A stretch of 64,000 nt of DNA from Enterovibrio baiacu (GTDB lineage: Bacteria; Pseudomonadota; Gammaproteobacteria; Enterobacterales; Vibrionaceae): assembly GCF_004120195.1 (NCBI RefSeq), contig NZ_SCHN01000005.1:186001-250000 (forward strand), given 5' to 3'. A program made the translations under genes and the position numbers. Below the pieces are notes generated by a model. It did no database searches, was not told the DNA's origin, and worked only from the letters and a program-made list of their open reading frames with translations. Of this stretch, positions 8,572 to 18,945 are shown piece after piece (within the stretch, counting starts at the first letter, position 1; every line of letters starts with the position of its first letter).

Positions 8572-10242
8572 TTAGCCCTCCGCCATACGGCCACGTTGAG
8601 GAAAGAGTCCTTTCGGGCGTTTTTGAATAAACAGAATGATGAAGACGAGCACGAGAATTTTGGACAAGACCGCCCCCGCCCAAGGCTCAAGAATTTTGTT
8701 GAACACGCCAAGGCTTAATCCCGCTGCCAACGTGCCCCACAGGTTGCCGACGCCTCCAAACACCACCACCATGAAGGAATCAATGATGTAGGCTTGCCCC
8801 ATGTTCGGCCCCACATTGGTAAGCTGTGAAAGCGCCACGCCTGCGATACCTGCAACGCCCGCGCCAAGGCCAAACGTCGCCATGTCTACCCATTCAGAAC
8901 GCACACCCATTGCTCGGGCCATCGGACGGTTTTGAGAAACAGCACGCACCTGCAAACCCAGCGGGGTTTTGCGCAAAACGAACAAGAGTGCGAAGAAGAC
9001 CATCAAGCAGAAGATGATGATGTAAGCGCGACTTGCGGTAAGTTGCAGCATGGGCGTTACGTCAATCATGCCGGACATGAATTCAGGCGTACTGACGGAG
9101 CGGTTGAGCGGAGAAAAAATCGAGCGAACGGCTTGCTGTAGAATCAAACTGATGCCGAACGTGGCCAGCAAGGTTTCAAGTGGCCTGCCGTACAAATGAC
9201 GTATCACGGTACGTTCAATCAAAATCCCGACCAAGCCTGACACCACAAACGCACATGGGATAGATAAAAGTAACGACATCCCAGTATAGGCAGGCATGAG
9301 TTGTTGCAACACATACGTGGTGTACGCACCAATCATGATGAGCTCACCGTGCGCCATGTTGATCACACCCATAACACCAAAGGTAATGGCAAGACCAATG
9401 CCCGCGAGCACCAATACCGACCCTAAACTCAATCCAAAATACAGGGTTTGCGCGGCGTTAACGACGCGCTGTTTTTCTTCAAAACTGGCGAGTGCGCGCG
9501 TGATCGCCTCACCCAATTCACTGTCTTGTGGGTTGAGGTTGCTGACGCTTTGCAGCGCTTCATAGGCGTCTGGTAGGCCGGAGTCTTCTAACGTTTCTAC
9601 GGCCTGTATTTTGTCGCTCGTTTTTGATGAATTGTCTGTCAGTGTTGAGATGGCTAACGCCACTATCAGCGTGTCTTTAGTGACAGCGTCACTTTCATTT
9701 TCAATGATGGAGGGAAGACGTTCTGCCAACGCGGAATCAATACCCCCAAGCAGGCGTTTAGCCCCGTCACGCTTGGCATCGAGGTCGTCGCCCAACAATG
9801 ACAAGGTGGCCAATTGCGTGCGTATTTCAGAACGCATTTTGTTATTGAGCGATACAGCGCGATAGTCTCTTTTCTTGATTACCTCTTGTTCGCGACCATC
9901 TGACAATGCGATAAGTTGACTGCCTTTTTTCAAGGGTGTTTGCCCGAGAAACCACAGCGATTTGTCGCTTTTTTTAAAGACGATTTGCTTGTTTAGCAGC
10001 CCTTCTAAGATCTGTTTTTTTTGCGCAAGTTCACTGTTGGCAATCTGCTCGACGGCGACTTGCTTATCTGAAAATTTCTTGCTCGTGAGCAATGGCGAAA
10101 TGTCTTCAAGGGTCACGGTTGAAGAGTTGGGAAGATCTGTATTTGCAGATACGCTTTTTACAGACAGCAGTGCCGTTATCAGGCACAAAAAACAGAATAC
10201 CGTGACGAGACGTAGCGGTTTTGTTGAAGCGAAAAACTTCAT
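8572..10242 (-). CDS. urtB: Urea ABC transporter permease UrtB
   Basis: UrtB is the LivH-type permease partner of UrtC. The product is 556 residues. Residues ~1-35 form a signal-like segment, ~40-260 a soluble, probably periplasmic helical domain typical of UrtB, and ~265-550 the permease with FGVMGVINMAHGELIMIGAY, LYGRPLETLLATFG and VFGGVGNLWGTLAAG. The length matches other UrtBs with the N-terminal extension. It follows urtA after a 144-bp gap that holds a strong RNA hairpin. Confidence 0.95.
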   Translation of the reverse strand: MKFFASTKPLRLVTVFCFLCLITALLSVKSVSANTDLPNSSTVTLEDISPLLTSKKFSDKQVAVEQIANSELAQKKQILEGLLNKQIVFKKSDKSLWFLGQTPLKKGSQLIALSDGREQEVIKKRDYRAVSLNNKMRSEIRTQLATLSLLGDDLDAKRDGAKRLLGGIDSALAERLPSIIENESDAVTKDTLIVALAISTLTDNSSKTSDKIQAVETLEDSGLPDAYEALQSVSNLNPQDSELGEAITRALASFEEKQRVVNAAQTLYFGLSLGSVLVLAGIGLAITFGVMGVINMAHGELIMIGAYTTYVLQQLMPAYTGMSLLLSIPCAFVVSGLVGILIERTVIRHLYGRPLETLLATFGISLILQQAVRSIFSPLNRSVSTPEFMSGMIDVTPMLQLTASRAYIIIFCLMVFFALLFVLRKTPLGLQVRAVSQNRPMARAMGVRSEWVDMATFGLGAGVAGIAGVALSQLTNVGPNMGQAYIIDSFMVVVFGGVGNLWGTLAAGLSLGVFNKILEPWAGAVLSKILVLVFIILFIQKRPKGLFPQRGRMAEG

Positions 10243-10329
10243 CTTTCATTCCTTTGAAAAAGCCCTGCTGAAACGGCTACAAAAAGATGCAGAGACGATC
10301 CGCACAGCAGGTAAATACAACATGGTTTG

Positions 10330-10366
10330 GCGACAAACACGCACGTTCAACGCACGTGCCTGTCGC
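10330..10366 (-). promoter_or_regulatory. Stem-loop between urtA and urtB
   Basis: In the transcript, an outer GCGACA/TGTCGC helix (10361-10366 with 10330-10335) stacks on an inner GCACGT/ACGTGC helix (10354-10359 with 10341-10346) with a 7-nt loop and a small internal loop. No U-run follows, so it is more likely an mRNA-stabilising or processing element than a terminator. It would raise urtA (binding protein) output over the membrane genes, as in malE-malF. Confidence 0.55.
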
Positions 10367-10386
10367 AATCTGTTGGAATGAAAAAA

Positions 10387-11676
10387 TTATTCGCTCACAC
10401 CCGAACACTGTCCGGTTGTTACATTGAAGCTGCCGCAAGACATTGGCTTCAACCAGCTTGCAAAGAGGTCTTTCGATCCTGGTAAGAAATCAGACCAAGC
10501 ATCCCCTGCAACCACATCCGGTGTTTCAAATACCGTGACGAATTGGCCATCATCTTGAATCTCGCCAATCAATACAGGCTTCGTGATGTGGTGGTTAGGC
10601 ATCATGGTCGCGTAGCCGCCAGTGAGGTTGGGTACGGTGACACCAATGATCGCATCTTGCACGACATCCGAGTCCGTCGTGCCGGCTTTCTCTACGGCTT
10701 TGGCCCACATGTTGAAACCCAAGTATGTAGCTTCCATTGGGTCATTAGTGACACGCTCATCATCTTTGATGTACGCATGCCACTTCTCAACAAACGCATC
10801 GTTCTCGTCGGTTTCCACGCTCATGAAGTAGTTCCATGCCGCTAAGTGGCCCACAAGGGATGACGTATCCATGCCTGAAAGTTCTTCTTCACCCACGGAG
10901 AAGGCAACAACCGGAATGTCTTCTGCTTCCATGCCTTGTGCGGCAAGCTCTTTGTAGAACGGCACATTGGCATCGCCATTAATGGTAGAGACAACCGCGG
11001 TTTTCTTGCCTTGCGCACCAAACTGCTTGATATCAGCCACGATGGACTGCCAATCTGAATGCCCAAACGGGGTGTAATTGATCATGATGTCTTCTTTCGC
11101 GACACCTTGATCGATCAGATAGGCTTCGAGGATTTTGTTGGTGGTACGTGGGTAGACGTAATCTGTACCTGCCAATACCCAACGCTCAATGCCAAGCTCA
11201 TCTTTCAAATAATCAACGGCTGGAATTGCTTGTTGGTTTGGTGCAGCGCCAGTGTAGAAGACGTTTTTAGACGACTCTTCGCCCTCATATTGAACGGGGT
11301 AAAACAGCAGGCTGTTCAACTCTTCAAACACAGGGAGAACGGATTTACGAGACACAGACGTCCAGCAACCAAACACCACATCGACGTTTTCTTTTTCGAC
11401 CAGTTCGCGCGCTTTTTCAGCAAATAGCGGCCAGTTTGATGCAGGGTCAACCACCACAGCTTCAAGCTTTTTACCTAGCAAACCGCCTTTTTTGTTCTGC
11501 TCTTCAACCATCATGAGCACGGTGTCTTTCAACGTGGTCTCACTGATCGCCATGGTGCCAGAAAGAGAATGCAGCACACCGACTTTGATGGTGTCTTCTT
11601 CAGCGACCGCGTGAAAAGCCAGCCCCATCATCGCCGCTGTACCTAACCATTTTCGTGCAAGTGATTTTCCTTTCAT
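10387..11676 (-). CDS. urtA: Urea ABC transporter substrate-binding protein UrtA
   Basis: UrtA is the periplasmic urea-binding protein feeding UrtBC. The 429-residue product has a signal peptide (residues 1-25, cleavage after AVA) and the type I periplasmic fold. It contains the family signatures IKVGVLHSLSGTMAISE, FGCWTSVSRKSVLPVFE and LFYPVQYEGEESS. Two cysteines lie near the C-terminus. ATG 11676 has GGAG ~10 nt upstream. It is the first gene of the urt-ure operon and sits right behind a sigma-54 promoter, so it is expected to be induced under nitrogen limitation. Confidence 0.96.
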   Translation of the reverse strand: MKGKSLARKWLGTAAMMGLAFHAVAEEDTIKVGVLHSLSGTMAISETTLKDTVLMMVEEQNKKGGLLGKKLEAVVVDPASNWPLFAEKARELVEKENVDVVFGCWTSVSRKSVLPVFEELNSLLFYPVQYEGEESSKNVFYTGAAPNQQAIPAVDYLKDELGIERWVLAGTDYVYPRTTNKILEAYLIDQGVAKEDIMINYTPFGHSDWQSIVADIKQFGAQGKKTAVVSTINGDANVPFYKELAAQGMEAEDIPVVAFSVGEEELSGMDTSSLVGHLAAWNYFMSVETDENDAFVEKWHAYIKDDERVTNDPMEATYLGFNMWAKAVEKAGTTDSDVVQDAIIGVTVPNLTGGYATMMPNHHITKPVLIGEIQDDGQFVTVFETPDVVAGDAWSDFLPGSKDLFASWLKPMSCGSFNVTTGQCSGVSE

Positions 11677-11713
11677 TGCTAACGCTCCGTTTTAATTAAC
11701 TGACAGTGCTATC

Positions 11714-11730
11714 AGCAAAAGGTCGGCCAA
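11714..11730 (-). promoter_or_regulatory. Sigma-54 promoter of the urt-ure operon
   Basis: Read on the minus strand, TTGGCCGACCTTTTGCT matches the sigma-54 -24/-12 pattern, with GG and GC separated by exactly 10 bp and TTGCT at -12. Transcription would start near 11703, leaving a ~27-nt leader before urtA. Two NtrC-like sites lie upstream. Confidence 0.75.
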
Positions 11731-11827
11731 AAATGTGCGATGCCTCGAAAGTATTTTCATCTATCTGTTTTAATTACATTAAATCCACAGACAACTTACA
11801 TGACCAAATGGAAGCAAGATCGCCCAA

Positions 11828-11875
11828 TGCATGCCTATGGTGCATTGCACGGATAGATCGCACCACTTTAGTGTC
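11828..11875. promoter_or_regulatory. Paired NtrC-like enhancer sites upstream of urtA
   Basis: Site 1 (11828-11844, TGCATGCCTATGGTGCA) matches the TGCACCA-N3-TGGTGCA consensus at 11 of 14 fixed positions, with one perfect half. Site 2 (11859-11875, CGCACCACTTTAGTGTC) matches at 10 of 14. Their centres are 31 bp apart, three helical turns, on the same DNA face, and ~130-165 bp upstream of the predicted start, where NtrC enhancers usually lie. Confidence 0.65.
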
Positions 11876-11993
11876 ACCAAAAGTACATCCTAGAAACACA
11901 GCAAACCGTGGGGCATTTCGCAAAGGATGGAATGCGGAATGAATCCACTCAGGCTAGGCTTTCGTAATGGTGAGTATCACAGGAGGCAATGCT

Positions 11994-12443
11994 ATGCGCT
12001 TACTACTCACAATGTGCCTTGCGCTGTTTGCAGTGTTCGGCGCCGTTCCAAAAGCCGCGGCGTACCCTGAATATGGGTTCATCAAATCACACCGCACTTT
12101 GCTGTTTTTCGCGCCAAGCAAAGACGAGAAAGTGGAAGCCTTTGAACGTCAAATGCTGATTCATGGCTGCCAAATGGATGATCGTGATTTGCATCCATTG
12201 ATTCTGAATATTCAAGATCTTGCTGATTCGCGAGGGCTTTTTACACCCGAAGAAATTCTGGAAATGTACGATAAATACCGCGTCGCCAATGAAGAACACA
12301 TCGCCGTGCTGATCGGAAAAGATGGCACCGAAAAATTCCGCTGGCAGCAGAATGTCGACATCGAAGAGTTAGTGAAGGTAATAGATGAGATGCCGATGCG
12401 ACGCAGAGAGATGACCCGTCAGGTTAGCCGTTGTAGCGCATAG
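11994..12443 (+). CDS. DUF4174 domain protein, exported
   Basis: The 149-residue product starts at ATG 11994, preceded by AGGAGG; a longer frame from 11967 lacks a ribosome site. A signal peptide covers residues ~1-22 (cleavage after AAA). The mature part (HRTLLFFAPSKDEKVEAFERQ ... VLIGKDGTEKFRW) fits DUF4174, a thioredoxin-like fold without the CxxC pair. The function of the family is not established. It is transcribed divergently from urtA and shares its 317-bp upstream region. Confidence 0.8.
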   Translation: MRLLLTMCLALFAVFGAVPKAAAYPEYGFIKSHRTLLFFAPSKDEKVEAFERQMLIHGCQMDDRDLHPLILNIQDLADSRGLFTPEEILEMYDKYRVANEEHIAVLIGKDGTEKFRWQQNVDIEELVKVIDEMPMRRREMTRQVSRCSA

Positions 12444-12569
12444 CTGACAATTACACTCGAGTTTGCGACCTTCGCTAACAAACCGCCTCCCCCCTTTGAA
12501 ATGTGGCCGTGAAGTCATTACCGTCGAGTATGTTCTCAAACAACTATCCCCAAACAACAACGGTAGCAC

Positions 12570-13112
12570 ATGGAATTGCAATCAAACTTCAGGATGATGG
12601 CGCGGTACAATCAGCGCATTAACCAACAACTATTGACAGTGTGTGGCACATTGACGCACGAGCAACTCACTGAAGATACTCACTCTTTCTTTCCGAGCAT
12701 TCTCGATTACTGGAACCATATTTTGTTCGGGGATTTAATCATGCTGCAGCGACTCGCCGCATGTCATGTTGCCGGACTAAGTACATCAACACTCGAAGGC
12801 TTGCCAGTTTCCAAAGGCATTCACGATACCTTCGCCACCCACCTCGATACACTCGTTCCGCTTCGCCAACGCGTTGATCGCGTTATTCTGGAGATGGTAG
12901 AAAACCTAACGGATGACGTCACTTCTCAGCCATTTCATTACACCAATACCGAAAGCGTGACGTTAACCAAATTGGTCGGCGAATACTGCCAGCACTTGTT
13001 CAACCACCAAACGCACCATCGTGGACAGTTAACTTGCTTACTCAGCCTGCGTGGGTTGGATTATGGGTGCATGGATCTTCCTATCATCGTCCCAGAAGGC
13101 GGTGCGCTGTAA
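12570..13112 (+). CDS. DinB-like four-helix protein
   Basis: The 180-residue soluble product has the DinB/DfsB arrangement: an early YNQRIN helix, DYWNHILFGD with a histidine, and a late HLFNHQTHHRGQLTCLL with the HxxxHRGQ metal-site pattern. These histidines form a divalent-metal site in the fold. Members include thiol-dependent transferases (mycothiol/bacillithiol type) and proteins of unknown role; the substrate here is unknown. It ends ahead of a shared terminator with katG. Confidence 0.8.
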   Translation: MELQSNFRMMARYNQRINQQLLTVCGTLTHEQLTEDTHSFFPSILDYWNHILFGDLIMLQRLAACHVAGLSTSTLEGLPVSKGIHDTFATHLDTLVPLRQRVDRVILEMVENLTDDVTSQPFHYTNTESVTLTKLVGEYCQHLFNHQTHHRGQLTCLLSLRGLDYGCMDLPIIVPEGGAL

Positions 13113-13148
13113 TGTCCTTCCAAAGAAAATCATTGTGAAGAAAACGAA

Positions 13149-13180
13149 AAAAACCGCTGAATAAATCAGCGGCTTTTTGT
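13149..13180. terminator. Bidirectional terminator between dinB-like gene and katG
   Basis: A 7-bp stem CCGCTGA/TCAGCGG (13154-13160 with 13166-13172) has A-rich sequence on its left and GCTTTTTG on its right, serving both converging genes. Confidence 0.85.
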
Positions 13181-13226
13181 ATTGAGCTTGCCCTACTTCA
13201 TGCAGGAAGCTGCTCACTATAAAGGG

Positions 13227-15404
<2,178 letters not shown>

Positions 15405-15449
15405 TTACCTCCAAGGTTTTTATTATGTCGCATCTTGTCGACTGCTTTA

Positions 15450-15479
15450 GGTATAGCCCGTTAGAAAGAAGCAAGCCAA
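15450..15479 (-). promoter_or_regulatory. Predicted katG promoter
   Basis: On the minus strand TTGGCT (15474-15479) and TATACC (15450-15455) are separated by 18 bp, a plausible sigma-70 promoter ~45 bp before the katG start. Its -35 box touches the OxyR site. Confidence 0.5.
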
Positions 15480-15515
15480 TAGGTTATTCCTACATCTTTG
15501 ATAGGTATTATCGAT
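15479..15515. promoter_or_regulatory. OxyR-type operator upstream of katG
   Basis: Four tetranucleotides, ATAG (15479), CTAC (15490), ATAG (15501) and CGAT (15512), are separated by exactly 7 bp each. This matches the OxyR pattern ATAG-N7-CTAT-N7-ATAG-N7-CTAT at 14 of 16 positions. It abuts the -35 box, the position from which oxidised OxyR recruits RNA polymerase. Confidence 0.8.
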
Positions 15516-15664
15516 GCATTATCAAAAACCCACTAACTCAATTATTATCAATAAGTTAACGAAATCCAGACTGTCTCAATCCGGTGACACTGATATCATC
15601 AAATTGTAGGTGATTTGTTATTCCTATCCGTCTTATAAAACGAGGTTCCATAAGCAAGTTGCAT

Positions 15665-15690
15665 GAAAAAAGCCCTGCAATACAGGGCTT
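15665..15690 (-). terminator. Terminator of the chitinase gene
   Basis: The 7-bp stem AGCCCTG/CAGGGCT (15671-15677 with 15683-15689) is followed, on the minus strand, by a run of Ts. It lies 50 bp after the chitinase stop. Confidence 0.8.
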
Positions 15691-15739
15691 CGATTCAAGA
15701 TGTCAATTTAGTGAAAGTGTGTAGCGTTACAATCAACGC

Positions 15740-18082
15740 TTACATTAGCTGCCAAGGGCCATTTGCAGATCCTGGCGTGTCCCCTTTTGTCCACCATTTC
15801 GCTTTGTAGGTTTCACCTTGGAAGGTCACCTGATCGCCACCGTTGTAGACTTTGTCAGAGCGCCAATCTTTCAGTGAACCATCATCAAACTCTTCCCACA
15901 CTGACGCTTTGCCCGGCTCTTCACCTTTGGTCCACCATTTCGCAGTGAACTCAACGCCGTTATGAATGACTTTGTCACCGGTGTTATAGACCTTGTTGGC
16001 ATCCCACGTGCTGTCCGTTGGACCCGTGTCACCTTTCACGTTAACCGCAACAGTCGCTGAATCTGCGTCTGAACCATCAGTCACCGTCACGACAACCGAA
16101 ATCACACTGTCCTTATCAGATGCTGGTGCTGTTACGGTCACGACCGCAGAGTTACCGTTTTGAGCAACCACACCTTCGCTTGCAGCAAAGGTCAATGCAT
16201 CGCCTTCCGCGTCAGACGCTGAAACCGAAATATCGACAGACTCACCCGCGTTAACAGAAACAGATGCTGGAACAGTCAGAACCGGTGGCATGTTTTCTAC
16301 AACGCCAGACCCTTTCACATTCACAGTCACGCTTGCAACGTCAGATTTCTTACCGTCAGTCACCGTGACAGTGATAGTGTCAGTCAGATCTGTTGCTGTG
16401 TTCGGTGCTTTGTAGGTAACGGTTGCCGTGCCATCACCATTATCAAGCACATCCGCGCCCGATGCTGAGAATGACAACGCATCGCCGTCTGCATCTTTCG
16501 CAGAAACCGCAAAGCTAATGACTTGACCAGAATCTGCTGCTTGTGCGCCAGGAACAGAGAGAACCGGCGCTGCGTTTGGCAATACGTTTGCACTGAACAC
16601 ATCATCAATTTGTTGTGCCAAAGGTGATTTTAAGTTGGTACATTCTTTCAACTTAGAACCGTGATTGATAAAAGTGCCTTCACACTGAATATCACCGTGT
16701 ACTTGCCAAACAATGATGCCGCCGAGATCGTTGTTCACAACGTACTCCGCTTTCTTACGAATGGCTTCCTCATCGTCGTAGCTTAGGAAGTATTTACCCT
16801 TAACGGCATAAGGCACTTCAGCATTGGCATCCCAGAAATGTTCCCAGCCGTTTTGCTTGATGATGTAGTTGTAGTTTGGTTGGCCTTCGAACGCTTTCCA
16901 GTTATCTAAATCCACAGATGATTCGGTTGGGCCATCGACAGAGAAATTGACAGTGCGTTTGTCCGTTGGCGCGCCCAAATAAGCGGTTGTTTCTTTGGTT
17001 TGAACACCACGGCCGTAGAACGCAGCACCGAAGTTAATCTTGTTCGATGGAATACCACGTGCTTGCATCCAAACGCGCAAGTCATCCAAGGTTAATCCAT
17101 CAAACTCTTCTTCTGGGTATGGGTAAAGTGGCGAGTTATGACCCGTGACGTTCGACCAGCCACCGTTAAGGTCGTAGGTCATCATGTTGAAGTAATCCAT
17201 CGAGTTCGACAGACGATTCCAATCGTAACCTTCAAGCGCCGCTGGCACAGCTTTAAACGCTGCCGTCAGCAGTTTGTCATCACCAATACGTGCACGAATG
17301 TCTTCCATCAACTGTTCAAAGTTGGCGTAATCAACGTCAGTACCCGTGAAATTCATGCCGCCAGAACCCGGGAATTCCCAGTCAATATCGATACCATGGA
17401 AGCCCAACGCCATAAGACGATCAACGTCTTTCAGGAAGCGCTCTTTCATCACAGGGTTAGCCGCCATTTCGGGGAAGTGCTTTGACATACTCCAGCCACC
17501 AATGGACGCCATGACCTTCACGCCTTTTTGGTTCGCCAAATCAATCAAGCCCGGCGCGCCACCTTCTTTCTTCAGTGGAATAGGCATTTGGCCTGTCACG
17601 CCTGATGGCGTGTGCTTCCAACCGCGACCGTCTTTCACAAACCCTTGAGCTTGCACTTTGGCGAGTTGATCAGCCTGCCACGGTTCGTTTCCTGGGTATT
17701 CGTGAACATATTCCAGCTCACCCCATAGAATGTGGAAATCCCAGCTAGAGTAAACATCAGGGTGCAAAAGTGGGCCGGGTTCTTGAACCGATCCATCTTG
17801 ATAGATGTTTTTGTTACGAAGGTCGCCACTGTGCATGGAGCCATCTTTCGCAACACCAAAGAAGCTAAAATTCAAAATGGAGTAGATATCCATATCTACG
17901 TTAAGGTGTGTGGCTTCGCCTTTTACGCTAAAGCCAGCATCCGTGCCTTTCCACGCTTCCCATTGCGTCAAATAACCGATAACGGCTTTGTCGTGTGTAG
18001 GCGCAGCATGCAGGGAGGCGCTCATTGCTAGCGCACTCGCAACACATGTTGCTACAGCGCAGACCTTAAGTTTCTTATTCAT
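15740..18082 (-). CDS. Secreted GH18 chitinase with two Ig-like and two chitin-binding modules
   Basis: This 780-residue enzyme hydrolyses chitin outside the cell. Domains in order: a signal peptide (1-27), then a GH18 catalytic barrel (~35-480) with the SIGGWSMS strand and the catalytic motif DIDWEFPG (DxxDxDxE, all acids present). Next are two Ig/cadherin-like repeats (~495-595 and ~600-690), each with an NxxPVLxVP start and a DADGDALSF-type Ca-binding stretch. Two CBM5/12 chitin-binding modules follow at the C-terminus, each with YNxGDxV and AKWWTKG. GGAG lies ahead of ATG 18082. Its own terminator makes it a single-gene unit. The precise chitinase subclass is not assigned. Confidence 0.95.
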   Translation of the reverse strand: MNKKLKVCAVATCVASALAMSASLHAAPTHDKAVIGYLTQWEAWKGTDAGFSVKGEATHLNVDMDIYSILNFSFFGVAKDGSMHSGDLRNKNIYQDGSVQEPGPLLHPDVYSSWDFHILWGELEYVHEYPGNEPWQADQLAKVQAQGFVKDGRGWKHTPSGVTGQMPIPLKKEGGAPGLIDLANQKGVKVMASIGGWSMSKHFPEMAANPVMKERFLKDVDRLMALGFHGIDIDWEFPGSGGMNFTGTDVDYANFEQLMEDIRARIGDDKLLTAAFKAVPAALEGYDWNRLSNSMDYFNMMTYDLNGGWSNVTGHNSPLYPYPEEEFDGLTLDDLRVWMQARGIPSNKINFGAAFYGRGVQTKETTAYLGAPTDKRTVNFSVDGPTESSVDLDNWKAFEGQPNYNYIIKQNGWEHFWDANAEVPYAVKGKYFLSYDDEEAIRKKAEYVVNNDLGGIIVWQVHGDIQCEGTFINHGSKLKECTNLKSPLAQQIDDVFSANVLPNAAPVLSVPGAQAADSGQVISFAVSAKDADGDALSFSASGADVLDNGDGTATVTYKAPNTATDLTDTITVTVTDGKKSDVASVTVNVKGSGVVENMPPVLTVPASVSVNAGESVDISVSASDAEGDALTFAASEGVVAQNGNSAVVTVTAPASDKDSVISVVVTVTDGSDADSATVAVNVKGDTGPTDSTWDANKVYNTGDKVIHNGVEFTAKWWTKGEEPGKASVWEEFDDGSLKDWRSDKVYNGGDQVTFQGETYKAKWWTKGDTPGSANGPWQLM

Positions 18083-18479
18083 ATTGTTTTTTTCTCCACG
18101 TCATGGATTTATGTTTTGTCTCACTTTTAATAATCTTTCATCACTTAATTCTTTACGCGAATAATAAATTCAAACTTTGGTATCAATGTTCGAAATGAAA
18201 ACAGTCAGTTACATTTGTTTCCTAAAAACTTTGCATGAGTTCGATATCAATCGGGGGAGATTTGTTGGGGAAGTAGCAAGAGCAAAGAGGGGAAAATTCT
18301 TATATACATCAGTATGTTTGCCCCATAGTCACCGAAATTAAAAAGCGGAAAAAAACACGTAAACAGCTTGTTGCTGGTGATGTGTAAATGGCCGCCTCTA
18401 GTGGTTCACAGTTTTAAAGTAATGCGCTGAATACAGGTAAAATTGGTGTGAAGTAGGCAAGAATTCGTAGGTGGCAGGT
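18083..18479. other. Long upstream region of the chitinase
   Basis: About 400 bp without a convincing gene between the chitinase start and the terminator at 18480. It is AT-rich near the chitinase (18120-18240) and presumably holds its promoter and regulatory sites. I found no clear CRP, sigma-54 or known regulator site by eye. Confidence 0.5.
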
Positions 18480-18517
18480 AAAAAAAATCTCCGCCAGTGC
18501 GCTAACAAGACGGAGAT
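18480..18517 (-). terminator. Intrinsic terminator behind the 32-codon ORF
   Basis: On the minus strand a 7-bp stem ATCTCCG/CGGAGAT (18511-18517 with 18487-18493) is followed directly by seven or more Ts. It ends a minus-strand transcript that cannot be the chitinase, because the chitinase starts ~400 bp further on. Confidence 0.7.
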
Positions 18518-18540
18518 AAGTCACAACGGAATCGCGTAAA

Positions 18541-18639
18541 CTAAATAATAGTGAGTGTAAGTAGTGCTGCTTTAGCACAATGTAGATTTAGCAAACGGTA
18601 TACCAACTCATGAATAAATTTTAAATTGTTATTTTTCAT
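18541..18639 (-). CDS. Small ORF, 32 residues, unknown
   Basis: ATG 18639 is preceded by AGAAGG at a 9-nt distance. The 32-residue product begins MKNNNLKFIHELVYRLLNL and continues as a hydrophobic, probably amphipathic or membrane-touching helix (AALLTLTII) to a TAG stop at 18541. An intrinsic terminator starts 23 bp later. Ribosome site, ORF and terminator in this order argue for a real small-protein gene. I do not recognise the family. The alternative is an sRNA transcribed from this locus with a chance ORF. Confidence 0.5.
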   Translation of the reverse strand: MKNNNLKFIHELVYRLLNLHCAKAALLTLTII

Positions 18640-18945
18640 AGTGTTAAACCTTCTACTTTTTCTTTTCAACATCATCTTTGGTCTTGCTGCTATTTCTTAG
18701 CGCAACATATGCGCCATGTTGGGGCATTCCTGCCGCTCAGCTGAAGCACGTTAATGCGGCGATACAGATAAGTTCGAACTTACGCCTTAACCATTCACAG
18801 AAAACCACTACCCATCAAACATTTATGGGCGCTATAAATACACTGCGCTTTTTTCGAGTGATAACGCACAAAACCATTGACGCAATCGTTTGCCCCGCTA
18901 AAATCCGCGCACTCCAATTCTGTTGTTTGGTTAGGATTTCGTTAC

